Part shown: piece by piece, positions 54,201 to 64,000 of the stretch
Layout: every line of letters begins with the position of its first letter
How positions within the stretch are numbered: position 1 is the first letter of the stretch
Assembly: GCF_029407905.1 (NCBI RefSeq)
Contig: NW_026577882.1
Location: forward strand, 3,596,001-3,660,000
Length of the DNA stretch: 64,000 nt
Direction of reading: 5' to 3'
DNA from: Bubalus kerabau
Lineage: Eukaryota; Chordata; Mammalia; Artiodactyla; Bovidae
Translations under genes and position numbers: made by a program
Notes under the pieces: generated by a model
The model's input: the letters and a program-made list of their open reading frames with translations, nothing else
What the model was told of the DNA's origin: nothing
Database searches by the model: none

Positions 54201-57200
54201 GCTTGCCTCTCGAGTTGTTCACGGGACGACAGGCCACCTGTCGAGTTGTATGTGGAACCTGCGGTTTTGGGGGACGATGCACAGGGGTTTCAGTGCCCCT
54301 TCGTGTTGTGCCTTCATCCACAGGGTTACCTTCGAAGAGGTGACCGGGCATCGGGATCTTATCAATAGCGGACCAGGAAATCGGGGTCTTTCGGCATGTG
54401 GCACAACCCACGAGGCTACGTCTCGACTTCCCTCGTGAGACTGGCCTCATCCTGAGGTTCGCCGGGAAGTCTGGGAACCCCTTCCAGACAAAGCAGGGGA
54501 ATCGACCCTCCTGTCGCCATCAGGAGGGGAGAAGAGGCTCAGCTGAAGCGGTGCTGGGAACCTCCATGTTCTCCTCGAGTGAGACCGGGGTGTCAGGGAA
54601 ATTTGGGGGTCGCATCAAGGGTGCCAAGTACCGTTTCACACTTCAAGACGGAACATGGGACTTCCCTGGAGATGCTATAGCTGACAGGGGCCTCATATTT
54701 CGATGACGGAGGAGCCACGTTGTTTTTCTCCAGTTGCCGCGGGATTCTCGAATTACAATGGGGAATACAGGCTTCCTCTTGTGTTGGCCCAGGGAAGTCC
54801 AATCATCCATTCGAGTTGCGAGGGAGAGCTGGGGATTGCACTTGAGTCAATGCAGGACAAAAAAGACCTCATTTAGGCTTGTGTCCAGGACCGAGTTTTC
54901 CTCTACAGGGGCAACACGGATCTCGGGATCCCATTCCAGACTCACCCAAGTAGTCAGGCCTCGGCTCGAGGGCAAGCAACGGACTCTGCTCTCCTCTAGA
55001 GTAGCGACGTGTATCTCTTGGAGGCTACTGAGTGGCCTAAAGGGAGTCAGGCCTCCAGTGGAGTTTGGAGAGTGGACTCGGGATTGCTCTCTAGGTCATG
55101 TAGGAAAAGAAGGCCCTCATCTTACGATGATGGGGGCGTCTCGTGAGTTTTCTCGAGCGGCGGTGCCAGTGTGGGCTTTTCATGAGGTAGGACGGGGAGC
55201 GCAGGGAGCCTCTCGTGTGGTGCCAGGGAAGTTAGGTTTCAATGGGCGTGGCGAGGGGAATGCGTCATTGCTCTCCAGTCATGGTAGGGTATCGGGCCTC
55301 AAGACGCGGTAAAGAAGGACTCTCAAGGTCTTTCTCAGAATGCAGCAGGAAACCCTGGGTTCACTCGACTTGTGCCAGTGACCGCAGAGAGCTTCTGAGG
55401 GTGCCTCTGAGAATCAGGGATACTGTGGAGTTTTAGGGGCCTCTCGGGACTCCACTGGATATGGCGCAATGGAAGAGGGCCTCATTTCGAGTTGATGCAG
55501 GAACGTCAGGTTTCATCTACATTTCTGACTCCGATCGCACGGTCCCTGCAGAGTTGGGAAAGGAGAGTCAGGCCTTCTCTTGTGTGGAGGAACGGAACTC
55601 CGCATGCCTCTCTAGTTCTTCAAGGGATGACAGGACACTTGTCGATCTGTGTTTGGAATCTGCGTGTTTTTCCGTACTATGCATGGGGATGTCAGTACTC
55701 CTTCGTGTTGTGCATTCATCCACAGGTTTGCTTTCGAAGAGGTGTCCTGGCATCGGGTTCTTATTAAGAGCGGACCGGGAAATCGGGGTCTTTCCGCATG
55801 TGGCACCACCCACCAGGCTACGTCTCGAATTTCCTAGTGAGACCGGCCTCATCCTGAGGTGCGCCGGGAAGGTCGGAACCCCTTGCAGACAAAGCAGGGG
55901 AATCGACCCTCCTGTCTCGATCAGGAGGGGAGAAGGGGCACAGATGAGGTGATGCCGGGAACCTCGGTGTTCCCCTCCAGTGAGGCCAGTGTGTTGGGGA
56001 ACTTTTGGGGTCGCATCAAAGGTGCCAAGTACCGTATCGCACTTCAAGATGGAACGTAAGACTTCTTTTGAGACGCTGTAGCGGCAATGGCCACATCTTG
56101 CGATGAAGAGGGAACGACGTGGTTTTTCTCGAGTTGTGGCGGGATTCTTGAGTTACAACGGGAAATTCAGGCTTCCTCTTCTGTTGGCCCAGGGAAGTCC
56201 AGTCTTCCATTCAAGTTGCGAGGGAGAGTTGGGGATTGCTCTCGAGTCACTGCAGGAAAAAAGAGACCTCATCTAGGCTTGTGTCCAGGACCTAATGTTT
56301 ATCTCCAGGGGCGACAGGGATCTCTGGTTCACATATCAGACACACCCGAGGAGTCAGGCCTCGCCTCGAGGGGAAGGAAAAGTCTCCGCTCTCCTCTCGA
56401 GTCGCGACGGGTATGTCTTGGAGTCCACTGAGTGACCAAAAGGGAGTCAAGCCTACTGTGGAGTTTGGAGAGAGGACTCGGGATTGCTCTCCAGGCCATG
56501 CTAGTAAAGAAGGCCGTCATGTCGCGAAAATGGGGGCGTCTCGTGGGTTTTCTCTATCTGTGGCACCAGTGTTTGGTTTCTCACGAGGTATGACGGGGAG
56601 CTCAGGTAGCCTCTCGTGTGGCACCAGGGAAGTCAGGGCTTCATGAGTGTAGCAGAGGGAGCGCGTATTTGCCCTCGAGTCATGGTAGGGGAATCAGGCC
56701 TCAAAATGCGTTGAAGCAGGACTCTTGAGTTCTTTCTATGGTGGCGGCAGTAAACCCTGGGTTCACTCGAATTGTGCTGGTGACCTCAGGGAGCTTCTCA
56801 GGGTGCCTCTGAGAATCAGGGATACTGTGGAGCTGGGACGCGTCTCTCGGGACTCCACTGGGTTTCGTGCAATGGAAGAGGTCCTAATCTCGAGTGGAGG
56901 CAGGAACCTCAGCGTTCCTCTCGTGACTTCACTGGCGCTGGTCTGATTCGGATCGCAAAGTCCCTGCAGAGTTGGGAAAGGAGAGTCAGGCATCGTCTTG
57001 TGTAGAGGAATGAAACCCCACTTGCCTCTCGAGTTCTTCAGGGGTGACAAGCCACTTGTTGAGCTGTATGTGGAACCTGCGGGTTTTTTCGGACGATGCA
57101 CGAGGGTGTCAGTGCCCCTTTGTGTTGTGCCTTCATCCACAGGGTTGCCTTCGAAGAGGTGTCCAGGCATCGGGTTCTTATCAAGAGCGTACCGGGAAAT

Positions 57201-60200
57201 CATAGTCTTTTGGCATGTGGTACCACCCACGAGCTACGTCTCGAATTTCCTCGTGAGACCGGCCTCATCCTGAAGTGCCCCGTGAAGGTCGGGAACCCCT
57301 TACAAACAAAGCAGGGGAAGTGACCCTCCTATCACGAACAGGAGGGGAGAAGGAGCTCAGATAAACTGGTGCCGGGAACCTCGGTGTTCACCTCGAGTGA
57401 GACCGATATTTCGGGGAACTTTTGGGGTCACATCAAGGGTGTCAAGTATCGTTTTGCACTTCAAGACGGAACGTGGGACTTTTCTTGAGAAGCTGTAGCG
57501 GGCAAGGGCCTCATCTTGTGATGACGAGGGAACCAAGTGCTTTTTCTCGAGTTGCGGCGGGATTCTCGAGTTACGAAGGGGAATTCAGGCTTCCTCTTGT
57601 GTTGGCCCAGGGAAGTCCAATCTTCCATTCGAGTTGTCAGGGAGAGCGGGGGATTGCTCTCGAGTTACAGAAGGGCAAAAGAGACCTCATCTAGGCTTGT
57701 TTCCAGGACCTAATGTTCCTCTCCAGGGGAGACAGGGATCTCGGGGTTGCATTCCAGACCCACCTGGTGAGTCAGGCCTTGTCTCGAGGGGAAGCAAAGG
57801 ACTCCATTCTCCTCTCGAGTCGCGACGGGTATCTCTTGGAGCCCACTAAGTGGCCTAAAGGGAGTCAAGCCTCCTGTGGAGTTTGGAAAGAGGATTCGGG
57901 ATTCCTCTCCAGGCCATGCAGGAAAAGAAGGCCCTCATCTCGCGATGACAGGGGCCTATGGTGAGTTTTCTCAAGCTGCGGCGTCAGTGTGGGGTTTCTC
58001 ACGAGGTACGACAGGGAGCTCAGGGAGCCTCTCTTATGGTGCCAGGGAAGTCAGGTCTCCATGTGCGTGGCGAGGGGGTGCGTGTCATTTCTATAGAGCC
58101 ATGGAAGCAGATTCGGGCTTCAAGACACGTTGAAGTAGGACTCTCGAGTTCTTTTTCCCATTGTGGCAGGAAACCCTGGGTTCCCTCGACATGTGCTGGT
58201 GACCTCATGGAGCTTCTCCGGGTGCCTCTGAGAAGTCAGGGGTACTGTGGAGTTGGGAGGGGCCTCTCTGGACTCCACTGGGTTTGGTGCAATGGATGAG
58301 AGCCTCATCTCGAGTGGAGGCAGGAACCTCATGTTTCCTCTCCTGGGTTTCCTGTCGCTGGTACTGACTCGGATCGCAGTTTCCCTGCAGAGTTGGTACA
58401 GAAAATCAGGTCTCGTCTTGTGTGGAGGAATGGAACTCCACTTGCCTGTCGAGTTGTTCACGGGGTGACAGACCACTTGTCGAACTGTGTTTGTAACCTG
58501 CGGGTTTTTCTGGACGATGCACGGGGGTGTCAGTGCCCCTTCGTGTTGTGCTTTCATCCACAGGTTTTCCTTCGTAAAGGTGTCAGGGCATCACGTTCTT
58601 ATCAAGAGCAGACCGGGAAATCGGGGTCTTTCGGCTTGTGGCACCACCCACGAGGCTATGTCTCGAATTTCCTCGTGAGACCTGCCTCATCCTTAGGCGC
58701 ACTGGAAAGGTCGGGAACCCCTTCCAGACATAGCAGGGGAATCGACACTCCTGTCGCGATCACGAGGGGAGAAGGAGCTCAAATGAAGTGGTTCCGGGAA
58801 CCTCGGTGTTCCTTTCGAGTGAGACCGGTATGTTGGGGAATTTTGAGATTGCATCAAGGGTGCCAAGTACCGTTTCGCACTTCAAGACAGAAAGTGGGAC
58901 TTCTCTTGAGTCGCTGCAGCGGGCAAGGGCCTCATCTAGCGCTGATGGGGGAACCACGTGGATTTTCTCGAGTTTCGGCGGGATTCTCGAGTTACGATGT
59001 CGAATTCAGGCTTCCAATTGTATTGGCCCAGGGAAGTCCAATCTTCAATTCGATTTGCGAGGGAGAGCTGGCGATTGCTCTCTAGTAACTGCAGTGCAAA
59101 ATAGACCTCATCTAGGCTTGTGTCCAGGACCGAGTTTTCCTCTCCAGGTGTGACAGGAACTCGGGGTTCCATTCCAGACTCACACGGGGAGTCAGGCCTC
59201 ATCTCGAGGGGAAGCAAAGGACTCTGCTCTCCCTTCAGGTCCTGACAGGTATCTCTTGGAGCCAACTGAGAGGCCTAAAGAGAGTCAAGCCTCCTGTGGA
59301 GTCTGGAGAGAGGACTCGGTTTTGCTCTCCATGCCAGGCAGGAAACAAGTCCCTCATCTCGTGATGACGGGGGCGTATCGTGGGGTTTCTCGAGCTTCGG
59401 GGCCTGAATGGGGTTTCCGAAGAGGTACGACGGGGAGATCAGGTAGACTCTCTTCAGGAGTCAGGGAAGTCAGGTCTCCATGCGCATGGCGATGAGGGGC
59501 GGGTCTTTGCTCTCGAGTCATGGTAGGGGAATCGGGCCTCAAGACGCGCTGAAGGACTCTCAAGGTCTTTCTCGGGTCGCAGCAGGAAACCCTGGGTTCC
59601 CTGGACTTGAGCCGGTGACCTCAGGTAGATTCTCAAGGTGCCTCTGAGAATTCAGGGATACTGTGGAGTTGGGAGGGGCCTCTCGGGACTCATCTGGGTT
59701 TGGTGCAATGGAAGAGGGCCTCACCTCGAGGGGAGACAGGAACCTCAGGATTCCTCTCCGTTTCGGACTCCGACCGCAGGGTCCCTGCAGAGTTGGGACA
59801 GGAGAGTCAGGCCTCGTCTTGTCTGAGGAAGGGAACCCCGCTGGCCTCTCGAGTTGCTCAGGGGGTCTCAGGCCCTCGGTGAGCTGTGTGTGGAACCCGC
59901 GGGTCTTTGCGGACGATGCACGGGGGTGGCAGCGCCCCTTCGTGTTGTGCCTTCACCCACAGGGTTGCCTTCGAAGAGGGGTCCGGGCCTCGGGTCCTTC
60001 TCAAGGGCGGACCGGGGAATCGGGGGCGTTCGGCATGTGGCCCCACCCACGTGGCTCGTCTCGAATTTCCTCGTGAGACCGGCCTCATCCTGAGGTGCGC
60101 CGGCAAGGCCGGGAACCCCTTCCAGACCACGCAGGGGAATCGCCTCTCCTGTCGCGGTCAGGAGGTGAGAAGGGGCTCAGAGGAAGCGGTGCCGGGACCC

Positions 60201-62632
60201 TCGGTGTTCCCCTCGGGGGAACCCGGCGTGTCGGGGGACTTTTGGGGGTCACAGGAAGGCTGTCAGGGACCGTTTCGCCCTTCAGGGCGGAACAGGGGGC
60301 TTCCCTTGAGACGCCGTCGCGGGCAAGGGCCTCATCTTGCCAAGAGGTGGGAACCACGTGGATTTTCTCGAGTTGCGGCGGCATTCTCGAGTTACGACGG
60401 GGATCTCAGCCTTCCCCTGGGGTTGGCCCTGGGAAGCCCAATCTTCCCCTCGGGTTGCGAGGGAAAGCTGGGGGTTGCGCTCGAGTCACTGCAGGGTCGA
60501 AGAGACCTCACCTAGGCGTGTGTCCGGGACCTAATATTCCTCTGCAGGGAAGGCAGGGATCTCGGGGTTGCATTCCAGGCTCCCCCGGGGAGTCAGGCCT
60601 CGTCTCGAGGGGAAGCCAAGGACTCCTCTCTCCTCTGGAGTCGCGACGCGGGTCTCTTGGAGCCCCCTGAGCGGCCTCAAGGGAGTCCAGCCTCCTCTTC
60701 CGTTTGGAGAGAGGACACGGGATTGCTCTCCAGGCCATGCAGGAAAAGAAGGCCCTCAGCTCGTGAGGACGGGTGCGTCTCAGGGGTTTCCTCGAGCTGC
60801 GGCGCCCGTGGGGGTTTTCGCCCGAGGCACGAAGAGGATCTCAGGGAGCCTCTCGTGCGGCGCCAGGGAAGTCAGGTCTCCATGCTCGTGGCGAGGGGGA
60901 GCTCGTCCTGGCTCTCGAGTCACGGAAGGGGACTAGGGCCTCGAGATGCGTTGAAGAAGGACTCTCGAGGTCTTTCTCGGGGGGCGGCGGGAAACCCTCG
61001 TGTCCCTCGGCTTCTGCTGGGGACCTTAGGGAACTTCCCAGGGTGCCTCTGAGAGGCGAGGGATCCTGTGGAGGTGGCGGGGCCCCTCGGGACTCCGCTG
61101 GGTCTGGCGCAACGGAAGAGGGCCTCACCTCGAGGGGAGGCAGGAACCTCAGGCTTCCTCTCCGTTTCGGACTCCGACCGCAGGGTCCCTGCAGAGTTGG
61201 GACAGGAGAGTCAGGCCTCGTCTTGTCTGAGGAAAGGAACCCCGCTGGCCTCTCGAGTTGCTCAGGAGGTCTCAGGCCCCCCGTCGAGCTGTGTGTGGAA
61301 CCCGCGGGTCTTTGTGGACGATGCACGGGGGTGGCAGTGCCCCTTCGTGTTGTGCCTTCACCCACAGGGTTGCCTTCGAAGAGGGATCCGGGCCTCGGGT
61401 CCTTCTCAAGAGCGGACCGGGGAATCGGGGGCGTTCGGCATGTGGCCCCACCCACGTGGCTCGTCTCGAATTTCCTCGTGAGACCGGCCTCATCCTGAGG
61501 TGCGCCGGGAAGGCCGGGAACCCCTTCCAGACCACGCATGGGAATCGACTCTCCTGTCGCGATCAGGAGGGGAGAAGGGGCTCAGAGGAAGCGGTGCCGG
61601 AACCCTCGGTGTTCCCCTCGGGGGACCCTGGCATGTCGGGGGAATTTTGGGGGTCGCAGGAAGGCTGTCAGGGACCGTTTCGCCCTTCAGGGTGGAACAG
61701 GGGACTTCCCTTGAGACGCCGTCGCGGGCAAGGGCCTCATCTTGCCAAGAGGTGGGAACCACGTGGTTTTCTCGAGTTGCGGCGGCATTCTCGAGTTACG
61801 ACGGGGATCTCAGCCTTCCCCTTGGGTTGGCCCTGGGAAGCCCAATCTTCCCCTCGGGTTGCGAGGGAAAGCTGGGGGTCGCGCTCGAGTCACTGCAGGG
61901 CCGAAGAGACCTCACCTAGGCGTGTGTCCAGGACCTAATATTCCTCTCCAGGGAAGGCAGGGATCTCGGGATTGCATTCCAGGCTCCCCCGGGGAGTCAG
62001 GCCTCGTCTCGAGGGGAAGCCAAGGACTCTGCTCTCCTCTCGAGCCGCGACGCGGGTCTCTTGGAGCCCCCTGAGCGGCCTCAAGGGAGTCCAGCCTCCT
62101 CTTCCGTTTGGAGAGAGGACACGGGATTGCTCTCCAGGCCATGCAGGAAAAGAAGGCCCTCAGCTCGCGAGGACGGGGGCGTCTCAGGGGTTTCCTCGAG
62201 CTGCGGCGCCCGTGGGGGTTTTCTCCCGAGGCACGACGAGGATCTCAGGGAGCCTCTCGTGCGGCGCCAGGGAAGTCAGGTCTCCATGCGCGTGGCGAGG
62301 GGGAGCGCGTCCTGGCTCTCGAGTCACGGGAGGGGACTAGGGCCTCGATACGCGTTGAAGGAGGACTCTCGAGGTCTTTCTCGGGGGCGGCGAGAATCCC
62401 TCGTGTCCCTCGCCTTCTGCCGGGGACCTTAGGGAACTTCCCAGGGTGCCTCTGAGAGGCGAGGGATCCTGTGGAGGTGGCGGGGCCCCTCGGGACTCCG
62501 CTGGGTCTGGCGCAACGGAAGAGGGCCTCACCTCGAGGGGAGGCAGGAACCTCAGGCTTCCTCTCCGTTTCGGACTCCGACCGCAGGGTCGCTGCAGAGT
62601 TGGGACAGGAGAGTCAGGCCTCTGCTGGGAGC
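45226..62632. repeat. Satellite I array, block 3
   Basis: Starts with the right target duplication of the L1 (45226-45235). Anchors are at 45589, 46998, 48403, 49800, 51205, 52606, 54013, 55415, 56817, 58237, 59653, 61069 and 62461, with spacings of 1392-1420 bp. Type-2 monomers run to about 59720. From there to the end the sequence is a GC/CpG-rich type 1 in which neighbouring monomers are nearly identical. Monomers starting at 52606, 56817 and 58237 carry the ~16-18-bp insertion after CTCTCCTG. Open frames up to 325 codons (49467-50444) are unsupported: they shift phase from monomer to monomer and have no domains. The block is cut by the second retrovirus at 62633. Confidence 0.95.
59720..62632. 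repeat. Homogeneous type-1 satellite segment at the right edge
   Basis: About two monomers of high mutual similarity. Diagnostic variants GAGGGATCCTGTGGAGGTGG and GCGCAACGGAAGAGGGCC appear at 61069 and 62461, and again in the distant monomer at 13129. Many CpGs are intact compared with type 2, where TG/CA replaces them. Confidence 0.85.
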
Positions 62633-62639
62633 CGGCATA

Positions 62640-62687
62640 TTGCATATTGAGTGAGGATCTGTAATAGCTCAACTGGAATTCTATCAC
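62640..62687 (-). mobile_element. BovB scrap fused to the LTR start
   Basis: Between two LTR starts (TGCTGGGAGCCGG at 62633 and TGCTGGGAGCCAG at 62688) lies CATATTGCATATTGAGTG..AATAGCTCAACTGGAATTC. On the minus strand this reads as part of the BovB reverse transcriptase region (V-I-E-F-Q-L-S-Y). Compared with BovB as I remember it, about 25-27 bases are missing in the middle. The join to the LTR uses the shared AGCCGGC. Confidence 0.75.
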
Positions 62688-63915
62688 TGCTGGGAGCCAG
62701 CTTGAGGCACTCCACCCATGACAAAGGTCATGAGGAAGGAGGCTCGGCATACGCAAAGGCGGGATCGAGCCTCAGGAGTCCCCCTGGAAATTCTCGAGCA
62801 TCTACCCCCAAAACCAGAGTCTGCCTACTTTCTGCTTTGTGCTTTCACCTACACCTCTGACTTTACGGGGGGCTGTCTCCCACTACCTCTCTCTGAAAAA
62901 AGAGTTAGCTTACAGCTCCAGTTAATAATTCTTGGATGTGACAGTGTTTCAACCTACAAACTCCTTTGGAAATCCTCTAGCCTGCCTGAATGGGTTTTTC
63001 CGGCCACATGTGATTGTTCAGAGCCTCCCAACTGTGAGAGGCAGGAGATGTTCTAAACTGCCTAAACACAGATTCCTTTGAGTAGTTAAAAGATTGATTA
63101 GAAATTGTATTGGTAAAGGGTTTTTCACTTGTTGGGCCAATGTTTGCTGCTAAGTCTCCATACTCCTTACCTACTGTGTCCTTGGCAGTGTATTGATTGA
63201 TATAATGGGTGTATAGAAATGTAAAATGCCGCTTTGTCCAATGCTTTTTGGAAGGCTGGCGCCTGACTTTGGAATAATCACCTTTAGAGAAAGATAAGTT
63301 TCTTAAAATGTTAACAGGCCTCCGGGCCAGAAGATGATGTCAATCACCTGAACTTTTGCATATGATAAGTTTGCAGGAAGAAAGCCTGGCTTGCTGCATG
63401 ACTCTACCCCTTCCCCCATTATCCTCTATGCATACCTTAAGGTATAAAAACTACTTTGGAAAATAAAGTGCGGGCCTTGTTCACTGAAACTTGGTCTCCC
63501 CATGTCACTCTCTCTCCCAAATTCCAGCTGAGCGTCCATCTGGAGCGCGGATGTCCTCTGCGACCATTTATTTGCCTGGGCTTCTAAGACCCACTCGAGA
63601 AGGTGTCTAAGGTGGGGCACCTTCCGCTATTCGAGAGGGCGCCTGCGGCCTCCGTGGTCAGAGCTAACCTGGTGTCACGGGTTATATTGATTTTCCGCGT
63701 AAACCAAGCCACTCAGCTTCTTTTCTCCACTGAATTTTCCTACTGAGCTATCCTTATTTCAGCCGCTTTTCTCCACTGAATTTCCTCACTGAGCTATCCT
63801 TATTCTATTACTCTTTGTATCCTTAATTAAAGTGTAATTAAGCAGTTATTCCCTGACCCTCGCCTAGCCGTCTCTCCTTCGAATACCCTGGATCAGCCGG
63901 GGCTGGTCCCCGGCA
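62688..63915 (+). repeat. 5' LTR of the second retrovirus
   Basis: 1228 bp from TGCTGGGAGCCAGCTTGAG to GGTCCCCGGCA. TATAAAAA lies at 63443-63450 and AATAAA at 63462-63467, with the same close spacing as in the first provirus. Near 63708-63798 a segment containing CTTTTCTCCACTGAATTT..CTACTGAGCTATCCTTATT is present twice in tandem (about 45 bp apart); the first provirus has it once. Confidence 0.9.
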
Positions 63916-63917
63916 GG

Positions 63918-63936
63918 TGGCGCCCGAGACAGGGAC
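63918..63936 (+). promoter_or_regulatory. Primer binding site, Lys-tRNA type, second retrovirus
   Basis: TGGCGCCCGAGACAGGGAC, two bases after the LTR. It equals a tRNA-Lys3 site with one additional G in the middle, the same deviation as at 29099. Confidence 0.85.
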
Positions 63937-64000
63937 TTCGAAGGTAAGCTCCCTGCAATTAGGGTCATCAGCCCTTTTTGCTCCCCGTTCTCGGAACAAC

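Larger units (their letters stand above)
62633..64000 (+). mobile_element. Second endogenous retrovirus: 5' LTR and leader, cut by window end
   Basis: Satellite ends at ...GTCAGGCCTC, and a TGCTGGGAGCC LTR start follows at 62633. A related LTR runs to ..CCCCGGCA at 63915. A primer binding site and the start of a leader follow to 64000. Orientation is plus, as for the first provirus. Its LTR is clearly related but more diverged from both LTRs of the first element than they are from each other, so it is an independent insertion of a related family. The interior lies outside the window. Confidence 0.88.

Overview
This window reads as ruminant heterochromatin, most likely pericentromeric DNA from a bovine (genus Bos or a close relative). 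About 38.7 kb of the 64 kb is a tandem array with a monomer of about 1.40 kb, rich in CTCGAG-type motifs. This fits bovine satellite I (the 1.715 g/cm3 satellite). Sheep and goat satellite I has a shorter repeat of about 0.8 kb, so the 1.4 kb length points to Bovini. Bov-A2, BovB and a bovine-type L1 agree. I see no host protein-coding gene, tRNA, rRNA or CRISPR array; the long open frames in the satellite are by-products of its base composition.

Layout. (1) 1-3590: a different tandem repeat with basic units of about 532 bp, organised into a higher-order period of about 1226 bp. (2) 3591-4389: a CpG-rich element ending in a conserved AATAAA segment. (3) 4390-7841: low-copy AT-rich DNA with a Bov-A2 SINE (perfect 12-bp target duplication) and a BovB 3'-end fragment. 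(4) 7842-8879: a second copy of the CpG-rich AATAAA element, fused directly to the satellite. (5) 8880-27793, 34678-37080 and 45226-62632: satellite I, one array split by two insertions. (6) 27794-34677: a provirus-shaped betaretrovirus-like endogenous retrovirus with two 1.3-kb LTRs, a Lys-type primer binding site, gag matrix, dUTPase/protease, integrase-tail and transmembrane-envelope remnants, a polypurine tract and a 6-bp target duplication. (7) 37081-45225: a near full-length antisense L1 with decayed ORF1 and ORF2. (8) 62633-64000: the 5' LTR and leader of a second, related retrovirus that runs out of the window. Its start is fused to a BovB scrap.

The satellite is a mosaic. A GC/CpG-richer type (type 1) lies at both ends and in one internal island; a degenerated type (type 2) fills the rest. 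Aberrant units mark unequal exchange: a 1834-bp unit with a 435-bp internal duplication, and a type-1/type-2 junction with a 121-bp duplication. Because the monomer sequence is known on both sides, insertion points and target duplications of the retrovirus and L1 can be read almost to the base. All retroviral and L1 reading frames here are broken. The most novel-looking items are the paired CpG-rich AATAAA elements, the 532/1226-bp repeat, the LTR/BovB chimera and the chimeric interior of the retrovirus.
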